From Gracilinema caldarium (lineage in GTDB: Bacteria > Spirochaetota > Spirochaetia > Treponematales > Breznakiellaceae): 64,000 nucleotides of DNA. Each line of letters begins with the position of its first letter. Position 1 is the first letter of the stretch. The position numbers were made by a program, and so were the translations under genes. The notes under the pieces are model-generated. The model ran no database searches, was not told the DNA's origin, and was given only the letters and a program-made list of their open reading frames with translations. This document shows positions 7,355 to 15,996 of the stretch, piece after piece. The stretch covers positions 112,992 to 176,991 of the forward strand of contig NZ_JAJUHW010000001.1 of NCBI RefSeq assembly GCF_029265695.1, read 5' to 3'.

Positions 7355-8554
7355 ATGAATATTTTTTTAAAATTAAAAGATACCTTAACCGCAGCTTATC
7401 AGAAATTGGTAAGGGCATCAAAAACGGTTTTAAGGTCCCTTAAGAAGGCTCAACATCCCCTGGCAGAACGGATTTTATCTGATGCAATGCAATTAAGCGG
7501 CATTCCCTCTCCCACTGAAAAGGAAGAGGCCCGATCAATCTTTATTGTAGAGCGGCTTGCAAGTCTGGGCGTGCAAAGTACTCTGGACGATGCAGGGCAC
7601 CTATTGGCCCGCATTCCCTGTACAATCGCAGAAGATGTTAAGCCAATACTTCTTGTCGCAGCTCTTCCGAGTGAACATTGGCATCCCACGGCAAGTTTGG
7701 GGAGTCTGGATACGGAAAAGGCCTATGGGTCTGGCTTGGCTGACGCAATCGGTCCGGCAACCCTGCTGGCTGTTGCGGAGGCTATGAAGACCGGTTCCCT
7801 CCGGTGCAATAGGGATGTCCTTTTACTTTTTACCGCCTCGCCATCGGGAAAAGTTCCTGTGGAACTGTATAACAGTCTTATCGAAGGTTCTGACACAAGC
7901 CCTGCGGCAGTTTTTTCAATCCGGGGCCTTTCTCTTGGGGTTCTTAATACTTCCTACAAGGGTACCTATCAGATCCGTGTACACCTTACATTGGAAGATT
8001 CAGAGGATGCAGAAAGCAGGTATTCTGCGGTAGATGCCATCACCCAACTGGCCCAGAGCCTTTCTCTCGTGCAATGGGATGAAAAGGGCGAAACCAATTC
8101 TGTAATAAGCCGCATAGAGGCAGGCTTTGGGTTTGGAAAGCATCCCACGGAAGGTTTGGCAGAAATTGAGCTCTATTCGTCCGATTCAGCGGTGCTGGAA
8201 ATGGCCATGAAGGCTGCAATAGCAACCGCCGAAAAAAGTGCTGCCCAATACAAGGCAAAAGCCCAGGTCGAGGTAGTGAGTTCTATTCCAGTGGGCAAGG
8301 CCGAGCCTAATCAGGAACTAACAAAGCTGGCTGCGGGGATTATGAAGGACCTGCATATCAAGATACGGGAAAAACCCGCAGTTTCTGCTGTGTCCTATTT
8401 TACCACTAAGAATATTCCTGCCATGGTCTTAGGCATGGCTCGGGGACATATAGGACTCGAACAGGACGAGATTGAGGTAGAAAGCCTTGAGGCGGGTAGG
8501 AAACTCCTCTTTACCATGCTGGAAAAGTTAACAAAAGAAGGAAATCTTTCATGA
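7355..8554 (+). CDS. M20-peptidase-like protein with lost metal ligands (probable pseudoenzyme)
   Basis: A 399-residue protein with an M20/PepT-like layout (SGIPSPTEKEEA near the N-terminus, a small dimerisation-like domain in the middle, a C-terminal GHIGLEQDEIEVESLEAG). The expected metal ligands are mostly absent. The HxD motif is replaced by ALPSEHW, the EE pair by TASPSG, and the third ligand Asp by FSIRG. Only the central Asp (GLADAIG) and the C-terminal His remain recognisable. The ATG follows AAAAGGGGG. The stop overlaps the gpgS start (ATGA), so the two are coupled. Function unknown; loss of peptidase activity is inferred. Confidence 0.6.
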   Translation: MNIFLKLKDTLTAAYQKLVRASKTVLRSLKKAQHPLAERILSDAMQLSGIPSPTEKEEARSIFIVERLASLGVQSTLDDAGHLLARIPCTIAEDVKPILLVAALPSEHWHPTASLGSLDTEKAYGSGLADAIGPATLLAVAEAMKTGSLRCNRDVLLLFTASPSGKVPVELYNSLIEGSDTSPAAVFSIRGLSLGVLNTSYKGTYQIRVHLTLEDSEDAESRYSAVDAITQLAQSLSLVQWDEKGETNSVISRIEAGFGFGKHPTEGLAEIELYSSDSAVLEMAMKAAIATAEKSAAQYKAKAQVEVVSSIPVGKAEPNQELTKLAAGIMKDLHIKIREKPAVSAVSYFTTKNIPAMVLGMARGHIGLEQDEIEVESLEAGRKLLFTMLEKLTKEGNLS

Positions 8555-9561
8555 TACAGAGCGATTCTCTATTAAACAGGACCTGGCACCACTCCCGCTT
8601 TGCGGACATAGACCGGCTTGTGGCTTTAAAAGAAAAAAAAGGACTTAAAATATCCCTCGCCTTTCCCACCTTAAATGAAGAGGCCACCATAGGAAAGGAG
8701 ATTCTGGTGATCCGTACCGAACTTATGGATCGATACCCCCTGCTGGATGAAATCGTTGTTATAGACTCCTCGTCCCAGGACAAGACCAGGACCATCGCTG
8801 AACGGTACGGCGCAAAGGTATATCAATCTAAAAACATTCTGCCCACCTACGGCACCTACCGCGGCAAGGGCGAAAACCTCTGGAAGAGCCTGTATGTGCT
8901 CCAGGGAGACATTATTGTCTGGGTGGACGCGGATATTGCTAATATTTCGCCGAAATTTGTTTATGCCCTCGTTGGTCCCCTTTTAGAAGATGACTCCATC
9001 GGCTATGTCAAAGCCTTTTACGAACGGCCTATACGGTCCAGCGGGGACCTTAAGCCCTCAGGGGGCGGCCGGGTCACGGAAATATTGGTGCGGCCCCTCT
9101 TCTCGCTTTTTTATCCCGAACTGGCGGCACTCATTCAGCCCCTGTCTGGCGAATATGCGGGAAGGAGGAAACTTTTAGAAACCCTGCCGTTTTCAGTCGG
9201 CTATGGGGTAGAGCTGGGTCACCTTTTGGATATTTATCATCAATTTGGTATAAAAAGCCTTGCCCAGGTGGATCTGGATATCCGGATTCACCGGAACCAG
9301 ACCACCCAGGCTTTGGGTAAAATGAGCTATGGAATTCTCAACACCTTTTTCAAACGGGCGGGCCAGTACGGCGATGCCCAATTGCTAAAGACTCTAGGGG
9401 CTTACCATATCAGCCTGGAAAATCAGGGCGATTCCCACCGGCTTATAGAAACAGAAATTCCGAGCATCGAGCGGCCCGCCATGGTTTCCATACCCGAGTA
9501 TCGGGAACGCTTTGACGTGCCGCAAGAAACTCCTGCTACCGGTATTCTTCCCAAGCCTTGA
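8551..9561 (+). CDS. gpgS: Glucosyl-3-phosphoglycerate synthase (GT81 family)
   Basis: A 336-residue GT-A glycosyltransferase. It transfers glucose from an NDP-glucose to 3-phosphoglycerate, the first step to glucosylglycerate, a compatible solute. Visible features are the nucleotide-binding block AFPTLNEEATIG, VVIDSSSQDKT, the metal-binding VWVDADIAN (near residue 130), the RGKGENLWKSL block and the acceptor-side PLSGEYAGRR and GYGVELGHL blocks. No matching phosphatase (GpgP) is identified nearby. It is coupled to the upstream M20-like gene, and its last 26 bp overlap the 3' end of the convergent carB. Confidence 0.85.
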   Translation: MIQSDSLLNRTWHHSRFADIDRLVALKEKKGLKISLAFPTLNEEATIGKEILVIRTELMDRYPLLDEIVVIDSSSQDKTRTIAERYGAKVYQSKNILPTYGTYRGKGENLWKSLYVLQGDIIVWVDADIANISPKFVYALVGPLLEDDSIGYVKAFYERPIRSSGDLKPSGGGRVTEILVRPLFSLFYPELAALIQPLSGEYAGRRKLLETLPFSVGYGVELGHLLDIYHQFGIKSLAQVDLDIRIHRNQTTQALGKMSYGILNTFFKRAGQYGDAQLLKTLGAYHISLENQGDSHRLIETEIPSIERPAMVSIPEYRERFDVPQETPATGILPKP

Positions 9562-12500
9562 TTTCTAATCCCCGCTGTTCTTTGTACACCAGGGAATCGA
9601 TAAACTGGCGGGCCACCTTGATATTGGTAAAGAGGGGAATGTCAAAGTCCACCGCCAGGCGCCGTATCAGGTAGTCGTTCTTCAGTTCTGTCTGTCGGTT
9701 GTTCTTAGGTATGTTGATGACCATATCCACTTCCCGGGACTTTATCATGGTGGCAATGTTGGGTTCCTTGGATTCCAGCGGCCAGTTCAGCGCTGAAGCC
9801 GGTACACCGTTTGCTTCTAGGAATTTAACGGTACCCCGGGACCCATAAAGTTCATAGCCCATTTCGACCAGTTTCCGGGCCGAATCCAGAAAGTCTACCT
9901 TGTCTTCGATGGGACCGGTGGAAAGGAGTATCTTTTTCTTGGGTATCCGGTAGCCTACGGAGAGCATCGCCTTGAGGAACGCGTCGTCCAGATCGGTGCC
10001 GATACAACCCACCTCTCCGGTAGATGCCATTTCTACCCCTGTAACCGGGTCTGCGCCATGGAGCCGGGAGAAGCTGAACTGGGCAGCCTTTACGCCTACC
10101 CATTCCAGGTCCAAGGCAGAAGAGGGGGCTTTCTGCACCGGTTCGTCCAGCATGGCTCGGGTAGCCATATCGATCATATTGACCCGACTCACCTTTGAAC
10201 AGAAGGGGAAGCTCCGGCTGGCCCTGAGATTGCATTCAATAACCCGTACCCGATTTCGTTGGGCTAAAAACTGAATGTTAAAGGGGCCGGTAATGTCCAG
10301 AGCCTGGGCAATACGGGCGGTAATCTTTCGGATCTTCCTGATTGTTTCGATATAAAGCCGCTGGGCAGGCAGTACCACCGTAGCATCCCCTGAATGGACC
10401 CCGGCGTTTTCGATGTGTTCCGTAATGGCGTGGAAGAGGATTTCTCCCCGCTTAGCCACCGCGTCTACCTCGATTTCCTTGGAGTTTTCTACAAATTTGG
10501 AAATGACCACCGGGTGTTCGGCTGAAACTTCCGCAGCAAGTCCCAGATAGTTTTCAAGACTTTCATCGTCCCAGGCGACATTCATGGCCGCTCCAGACAG
10601 TACATAGCTTGGCCGGATCAGAACCGGATAGCCCACCTTGGCAGCAAAGGCTTTGGCGCTTTCGGTGTCCGTAAGCTCCTTCCATTCAGGCTGTTCTATA
10701 CCGAGCTCATCCAGAAGGGCTGAAAATTTATGCCGGTTTTCTGCCATGTCGATAGAGTCGGGCCGTGTGCCGAGTATAATGGTACCCGCCTTGTAGAGCT
10801 TCATGGCCAGGTTGTTCGGGATCTGGCCTCCCATGGATAGTACAAGCCCTTCAGGCCGTTCATACTCGTAAATATCCAGCACCCGTTCAAGGCTCAGTTC
10901 CTCGAAATAAAGCCTGTCGCAGACATCATAATCGGTAGATACGGTCTCTGGGTTACAGTTCACCATAATGGTATAGCGCCCCGCATTCCGGGCGGTTTGC
11001 ACCGCGTTAACACAGCACCAGTCAAATTCCACGCTGCTTCCGATTCGGTAGGGCCCAGAACCAAGCACCATGACTCCCCGGTTGGCCGGAAGCACATCGT
11101 TCATGGCCAGGGCGGCCGGTGCCGCCTGGGTATTGGTAGCGCTGCCGTAGGTCATGTACAGGTAATTGGTTTTGGCAGGGTATTCGGCAGCCAGGGTGTC
11201 GATCTGCTTAATCGCCGGCTTAAGCCGGTATTCATCCCGGAGACTGCGGATCCGTTCTTCCGGAAGTCCGAGTATTTCTCCAATACGGCTGTCGGAAAAA
11301 CCGTGCCGTTTAGCCTGGGCAAGTAAGGCCCGGTCGGGAACTCCCGCTGATCCCGCAGTCTGCGGGCCCCGGAGCGCCCTCAGGCTTCGTTCTGTTTCCA
11401 GTACCGCCGCTATTTTATAGAGAAACCATTTGTCTATTTTGGTGATCCGGTGAATTTTATCCACCGACCAGCCAGAATCCAAAGCCCGGTATATGGCAAA
11501 AAGACGGCGGTCCGTCGGCTTTGCCAGAGCTTCCTTGAGATCCTTAAAATCGGTACCTAAAAGCCGGTCTTCTCCCGAAAGCCCAGGAGCTCCGATGCCG
11601 GTCATTCTGATAGCCTTTTGCAGGGCTTCTTCAAAGGTCCGTCCAATAGACATGACCTCTCCGACGGACTTCATTTCCGAACCAATGCGCTGGTCCACGT
11701 TTTTAAATTTAGTGAGGTCCCAGCGGGGGATTTTTACTACGCAGTAGTCCAGGGCGGGTTCAAAACAGCTTTTCGTAGCCCGGGTAATACGGTTTTCGAT
11801 GTCCACCAGGGAATATCCCAGGGCCAGTTTTGCCGCCACAAAAGCCAGGGGGTAGCCCGTTGCCTTGGAAGCCAGGGCGGAACTGCGGGAAAGCCTGGCA
11901 TTTACTTCGATAATCCGGTAATCCTCTGAATAGGGGTCCAGGGCATACTGGATATTACATTCCCCCACGATACCAAGGTGCCGGATAACTTCAATGGCGA
12001 TCCTCCGCAGCTTATGATACTCCGAGTCGGTGAGGGTCTGGGATGGTGCCACCACAATGCTCTCTCCGGTGTGTATTCCCAGGGGGTCGAAATTTTCCAT
12101 GTTACAGACCGTAATGCAGTTGTCGAACCGGTCTCGGACAACCTCGTATTCAATCTCCTTCCAGCCCCCAAGCCATTCTTCCACGAGAACCTGGGGCGCA
12201 TGGGCAAAAGCCCGGTCACAGCGGCGCTGTAGCTCCGCCTCGTTTTTGCAAAGCCCCGAACCGGCCCCGCCCAGAGCATAGGCGACCCGCACCATGACAG
12301 GGTAGCCAATCTGGCGAGCCGCTTCTACCGCTGCTTCGGTGCTGGTTGTGGCGATGCTCCGGGGTGTTTTAGCTCCGATCTCGTTGAGCCGTTCTACAAA
12401 AAGCTGCCGGTCCTCCGTATCCTCGATAGCCTTTATCGGACTGCCGAGCACTTCTACCCCGTATTTATACAGGGTACCATCCTTAGCCAGGGCCACCCCG

Positions 12501-12799
12501 CAGTTTAGGGCTGTTTGTCCGCCAAAGGAAAGAAAGATGCCGTCGGGCCGTTCTTTTTCTATTACCTGCCTGACATATTCGGGGGTAACGGGCAGGAAGT
12601 AGGTTGCATCAGCCATCCCTTCGCTGGTCTGAATTGTTGCTATGTTCGGATTGATAAGTACCGACTGGATACCCTCTTCCTGAAGGACCTTGAGCGCCTG
12701 GGACCCCGAATAATCAAATTCTCCGGCCTGTCCAATCTTGAGGCCCCCGGATCCTAAGACCAGTATTTTTTTATATTGATGAACAGCGGTTTTGTTCAT
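9536..12799 (-). CDS. carB: Carbamoyl-phosphate synthase large subunit
   Basis: A 1087-residue enzyme making carbamoyl phosphate from bicarbonate, glutamine-derived ammonia and two ATP, for pyrimidine and arginine synthesis. It has the usual duplicated ATP-grasp organisation. The first half contains GSGGLKIGQAGEFDYSG and EVNARLSRSSALASKATGYP; the second contains GSGPYRIGSSVEFDWCCV and ECNLRASRSFPFCSKV. A C-terminal MGS-like allosteric domain contains YGSRGTVKFLEANGV. The length is normal. The ATG overlaps the carA stop (ATGA). The 3' end overlaps gpgS by 26 bp. Confidence 0.97.
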   Translation of the reverse strand: MNKTAVHQYKKILVLGSGGLKIGQAGEFDYSGSQALKVLQEEGIQSVLINPNIATIQTSEGMADATYFLPVTPEYVRQVIEKERPDGIFLSFGGQTALNCGVALAKDGTLYKYGVEVLGSPIKAIEDTEDRQLFVERLNEIGAKTPRSIATTSTEAAVEAARQIGYPVMVRVAYALGGAGSGLCKNEAELQRRCDRAFAHAPQVLVEEWLGGWKEIEYEVVRDRFDNCITVCNMENFDPLGIHTGESIVVAPSQTLTDSEYHKLRRIAIEVIRHLGIVGECNIQYALDPYSEDYRIIEVNARLSRSSALASKATGYPLAFVAAKLALGYSLVDIENRITRATKSCFEPALDYCVVKIPRWDLTKFKNVDQRIGSEMKSVGEVMSIGRTFEEALQKAIRMTGIGAPGLSGEDRLLGTDFKDLKEALAKPTDRRLFAIYRALDSGWSVDKIHRITKIDKWFLYKIAAVLETERSLRALRGPQTAGSAGVPDRALLAQAKRHGFSDSRIGEILGLPEERIRSLRDEYRLKPAIKQIDTLAAEYPAKTNYLYMTYGSATNTQAAPAALAMNDVLPANRGVMVLGSGPYRIGSSVEFDWCCVNAVQTARNAGRYTIMVNCNPETVSTDYDVCDRLYFEELSLERVLDIYEYERPEGLVLSMGGQIPNNLAMKLYKAGTIILGTRPDSIDMAENRHKFSALLDELGIEQPEWKELTDTESAKAFAAKVGYPVLIRPSYVLSGAAMNVAWDDESLENYLGLAAEVSAEHPVVISKFVENSKEIEVDAVAKRGEILFHAITEHIENAGVHSGDATVVLPAQRLYIETIRKIRKITARIAQALDITGPFNIQFLAQRNRVRVIECNLRASRSFPFCSKVSRVNMIDMATRAMLDEPVQKAPSSALDLEWVGVKAAQFSFSRLHGADPVTGVEMASTGEVGCIGTDLDDAFLKAMLSVGYRIPKKKILLSTGPIEDKVDFLDSARKLVEMGYELYGSRGTVKFLEANGVPASALNWPLESKEPNIATMIKSREVDMVINIPKNNRQTELKNDYLIRRLAVDFDIPLFTNIKVARQFIDSLVYKEQRGLEIKAWEEYR

Positions 12800-13971
12800 T
12801 TCTTACCCCCTGCCATGTACTGGCGGACATCCTGGATAAACTGATCGATGAGAAATTCCGTATCCCGCGGCCCAGGACAGCCTTCGGGATGGAACTGCAC
12901 TGCCCGGAAGAATCCCTTTTCGGACCTGATTCCTTCCACGGTGCCGTCGTTTGCATTTTCGAACCATGCTCGCCAATTCCGGGGCAATGTATCCTCCCTG
13001 ACCGCATAGCCGTGGTTCTGGCTCGTGATATAGCACCGTTCGGTTCCCACTTCTATACAGGGCTGGTTTTGTCCCCGGTGCCCATAGGGGAGCTTATAGG
13101 TGTCGGCCCCCGCAGCCAGGGCCATGAGCTGGTTTCCGAGGCAAATGCCAAATATGGGCCGCGTATCATTCAAAGCGGTGCGGATGGTTGCAATCGTTTT
13201 ACCGCAGGCCTTGGGGTCTCCGGGGCCGTTGGAAAGAAAAAGCCCGTCATATTCAATGCCAGAGAGGTCGTGGTTCCATGGTAGCCGGATGACCTCCACA
13301 CCTCGATTAAGCAGGACCCGGAGAATGTTTGCCTTGGCTCCGCAATCCAGGAGGGCAATCCGCGGAACGGGGCTGTCTCCCGGGCTGCGGGGGCTGAGGG
13401 GGCTGAGGGGGCTGAGGGGGCTGTAGCGCCGCACTTCCTTTGGCGAAACCTCCGCTACCGGATGGCTTATGTCGCCTGATTCAAAGGTTACCTCTCGGTT
13501 TCCTTCTACCAAGATTTTGCCCCGCATTACCCCATGCTCCCGCAGCCGTTCCGTAAGGGAGCGGGTATCGATCCCATAAATACCAGGCACATTATTTTTT
13601 TCCATCCAATTAGAAAGGGTGGTCTGGCTTGCAAAATGGCTCGGTTCTTCGCAGAGATCTGCCACTACAAAGCCTGCAACCTGAATACGGTTGGATTCAA
13701 AGTGTACCGGTATTCCCCATTCATCCAGTATCATGTTGCCCTGCTTGTCCAGGGGGATCCCGTAATTGCCGACCAAGGGGTAGGTAGCTACGAGGATTTG
13801 GCCTCGATAACTGGGATCTGTCAATGATTGGGGGTAACCTGTCATTCCTGTTGTAAAGACCACTTCTCCAGCCTGGGAGCGGGCTTTTCCGAAGGACCAT
13901 CCAATAAATTCCGATCCATCTTCCAGCACGAGCCGGGCGCTGAGCCGGACACTGCTTGCTTTGCGTTTCAT
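12796..13971 (-). CDS. carA: Carbamoyl-phosphate synthase small (glutaminase) subunit
   Basis: A 391-residue glutamine amidotransferase subunit that delivers ammonia to CarB. The N-terminal CPSase small domain spans residues 1 to about 170. The class I GATase domain has the nucleophile Cys in FGICLGNQ (about residue 270) and the His/Glu pair in FHPEG. Between the domains is a serine-proline-leucine repeat (SPLSPLSPLSPRSP) encoded by a 9-bp tandem repeat, an unusual linker. GGAGG precedes the ATG, and carB follows with an ATGA overlap. Confidence 0.96.
   Translation of the reverse strand: MKRKASSVRLSARLVLEDGSEFIGWSFGKARSQAGEVVFTTGMTGYPQSLTDPSYRGQILVATYPLVGNYGIPLDKQGNMILDEWGIPVHFESNRIQVAGFVVADLCEEPSHFASQTTLSNWMEKNNVPGIYGIDTRSLTERLREHGVMRGKILVEGNREVTFESGDISHPVAEVSPKEVRRYSPLSPLSPLSPRSPGDSPVPRIALLDCGAKANILRVLLNRGVEVIRLPWNHDLSGIEYDGLFLSNGPGDPKACGKTIATIRTALNDTRPIFGICLGNQLMALAAGADTYKLPYGHRGQNQPCIEVGTERCYITSQNHGYAVREDTLPRNWRAWFENANDGTVEGIRSEKGFFRAVQFHPEGCPGPRDTEFLIDQFIQDVRQYMAGGKK
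13389..13424 (-). repeat. 9-bp tandem repeat inside carA
   Basis: Roughly four copies of the 9-mer GGGGCTGAG (plus strand), in frame. They encode Ser-Pro-Leu triplets in the linker between the two CarA domains. Copy number could vary by slippage without shifting the frame. Confidence 0.85.
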
Positions 13972-13995
13972 GGAACCTCCAGGGGTGTTTTCTGG

Positions 13996-14024
13996 ATAAT
14001 ATGTTTAGCATGCAGAAAATACAA
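13996..14024 (-). promoter_or_regulatory. carAB promoter
   Basis: Read on the minus strand: -35 TTGTAT (14024-14019), a 17-bp spacer, and -10 TATTAT (14001-13996). The predicted start gives a leader of about 18 nt before the ATG at 13971, carrying the GGAGG site. There is no room for an attenuator. The remaining gap up to 14150 is AT-rich with nothing else recognised. Confidence 0.6.
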
Positions 14025-14150
14025 GGGGGTGATTAAAAAATAGGAAACAAAAAGAAATAAAATCTGCTATTTTATGGTTTTTTTTGTAATGAAAAATAAA
14101 AAAATGCGTTTTCTATTCCTAGAAACAGCCTTTTAAGCTCATCAAATGAA

Positions 14151-14624
14151 TTATTCAATAAGCGGCAAAAATACAGCCCCCGCAAGTTCCGCAAGAATCT
14201 GAGGGGCAATCATAATTTGAAGCCCCCGTCGGCCTGCGCTTACTGAGATGGTGTCGAACATAAGGGCGGTTTCATCAATAAAAGTTGGAAATGCTTTTTT
14301 CATACCCAGGGGCGAACAGCCGCCGCGGATATAGCCGGTTACCGCTTCGAGGTCCCGCAGCGGGAGGGGCCGCACCGCCTTGTCTCCTACGGCTTTTGCT
14401 GCCCGTTTAAGATCTACTTCGCAGGTACCGGGGACCACACAGACAAGGTACCCTGTCCGTTCTCCCACCAGGACTATGGTTTTAAATACCCGGTCTGCAT
14501 CAAGCCCCAAAAGCTCCGCCGCATGGGTTGCGGAAAGGTCTTCCTCATCAACCGGGTACTCTAAAACACTGAATGGTATCCGCCGCTGTTCCAGCATACG
14601 GATCACTGTCGTTTTTTCTATCAT
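14151..14624 (-). CDS. ybaK: YbaK/EbsC-type Cys-tRNA(Pro) deacylase
   Basis: A 157-residue protein of the YbaK/ProX-like editing family, which hydrolyses Cys mischarged on tRNA(Pro). Typical blocks are ADRVFKTIVLVGE, with the catalytic-site Lys, then GTCEVDLKRAAKAVG and GYIRGGCSPLGMKKAFPTFI. Full family length. ATG 14624 is preferred over the preceding TTG. It starts 35 bp after the stop of the FprA gene on the same strand and is probably co-transcribed with it. Confidence 0.88.
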   Translation of the reverse strand: MIEKTTVIRMLEQRRIPFSVLEYPVDEEDLSATHAAELLGLDADRVFKTIVLVGERTGYLVCVVPGTCEVDLKRAAKAVGDKAVRPLPLRDLEAVTGYIRGGCSPLGMKKAFPTFIDETALMFDTISVSAGRRGLQIMIAPQILAELAGAVFLPLIE

Positions 14625-14659
14625 CAATTGGAAGCACCTAAACCATATAAGTGTTCTTG

Positions 14660-15874
14660 TTAAAGGGCTTTTACTGCCCGAGCCAAAGCCCGGCCCCGTT
14701 CTTCCAGTGTTTTAAGGTCCGCTTCGGTTGGTGCTCCGGGCCACTCGTGGGATTCAAGGGACGTCCACTTCAGGTCCGCTATAGCGGCCTCATATTCCTT
14801 TTTTGCACCGCCGACCCAGCCCCAGGAGCCGATGCGAAGCACCTGCTTATTGTACACATGTTTGCGCTTCAGAATATCGATGACATAAGCCATGGGCGGA
14901 AACATGGCATATTCGTAGGTGGGCATGGCAAGGACAATGCCTGCGCTCTTGTAGGTATCGGCCAGCACATAGGACACATCCTCATTGGGTACCCGGTGGA
15001 TAGAGTAGGGGACTCCCTCTGCTTCGATGCCGCGAATCACCGCATCAAGGCCCTGTTTGGTGTTGCCATACATGGATCCCCAGACTATGGCGATTTCTTT
15101 TTCCGGTTTTCCGTTTGTATAGGTGGCATATTTCAGGTACCGCTCAACAATTTTAAGGGGTTCCTTTCTCCAGACAATACCATGGCTTGGGGCAATACAT
15201 CGAATCTGGAGCCCCTCAAGTTTTTTCACCGCCCGGTCTACAAATATGGAGAATGAACCCACTATGTTTGCGTAATAACGAAGGCTTTCCTTCTCGTAAA
15301 AGGCATGTTCTTCGATGCTGAACTGATCGTCAAAAACCCGGTCTCCCAGGGCTCCAAAGGATCCAAATGCATCGCAGCTAAAGAGAGTCCCCGATTTTGC
15401 TTCCCAGGTCATCATTGTTTCGGGCCAGTGGACGTTAGGAGTCTCGAAGAACTCGAGCACCATGCCTTTGCCGAGGTCGAGCTTGTCGCCAGTCTTAACC
15501 GCCCGCAGATTGTCCGCAACATGGTAAAAACTCTTGACTAACTCGACACCCTTGGCGGTGCTCAGAATCTCTATGTTTGGATTGATAGCTTTGAACTCCC
15601 CAAGCCAGCCCGTATGGTCCGGTTCCAGGTGGTTCAAAACAAGATAATCTATATCTTTAAAGGAAATACCCAGCGAACTAAGTTCAGCTTCAAGCTGTTT
15701 TGGAGCGTTAGTCCAGTCCCGGACCAGGTCGATAAGGGCTATTTTATCGCCCCGAACTATGTAAGAATTCAGGGAAACCCCCTGCGGAATGGGCCAAATG
15801 CCTTCGAACAAATCGTTTGTTTCTATATCTGCATGAAGACAAAAAACGGAATCGGAAATAGCATATGCTTTCAT
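14660..15874 (-). CDS. fprA: FprA-type flavodiiron protein
   Basis: A 404-residue A-type flavoprotein that reduces O2 to water and/or NO to N2O, usually receiving electrons from rubredoxin. The N-terminal metallo-beta-lactamase-like domain has the diiron ligands H82, E84, D86 (HLEPDH), H149 (NVHWPE), D168 (CDAFG) and H231 (PSHG). The C-terminal flavodoxin domain starts near residue 255, with the FMN loop GSMYGNTKQ. All ligands are present, so it should be active. A rubredoxin gene at about 56.0 kb is a plausible electron donor. It has a divergent promoter shared with the GGDEF gene. Confidence 0.95.
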   Translation of the reverse strand: MKAYAISDSVFCLHADIETNDLFEGIWPIPQGVSLNSYIVRGDKIALIDLVRDWTNAPKQLEAELSSLGISFKDIDYLVLNHLEPDHTGWLGEFKAINPNIEILSTAKGVELVKSFYHVADNLRAVKTGDKLDLGKGMVLEFFETPNVHWPETMMTWEAKSGTLFSCDAFGSFGALGDRVFDDQFSIEEHAFYEKESLRYYANIVGSFSIFVDRAVKKLEGLQIRCIAPSHGIVWRKEPLKIVERYLKYATYTNGKPEKEIAIVWGSMYGNTKQGLDAVIRGIEAEGVPYSIHRVPNEDVSYVLADTYKSAGIVLAMPTYEYAMFPPMAYVIDILKRKHVYNKQVLRIGSWGWVGGAKKEYEAAIADLKWTSLESHEWPGAPTEADLKTLEERGRALARAVKAL

Positions 15875-15913
15875 AGGTTCCTCATTTATGTGGGTAATGG
15901 ATTTTCGGTTCTA

Positions 15914-15941
15914 AGTATAACAAAAAAAGGCGCTGTTGCAA
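15914..15941 (-). promoter_or_regulatory. fprA promoter
   Basis: Minus strand: -35 TTGCAA (15941-15936), a 16-bp spacer, and -10 TATACT (15919-15914). Its -35 lies only 8 bp from the -35 of the divergent GGDEF promoter. Confidence 0.55.
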
Positions 15942-15949
15942 GGCTCTAT

Positions 15950-15978
15950 TTGCAACACGGGGCTAAATAGCATATAGT
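15950..15978 (+). promoter_or_regulatory. Promoter of TPR-GAF-GGDEF gene
   Basis: -35 TTGCAA (15950-15955), a 17-bp spacer, and -10 TATAGT (15973-15978). The leader is about 12 nt and carries GAAGGA before the ATG at 15997. Confidence 0.6.
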
Positions 15979-15996
15979 ACTAATGAAGGACGCGGA

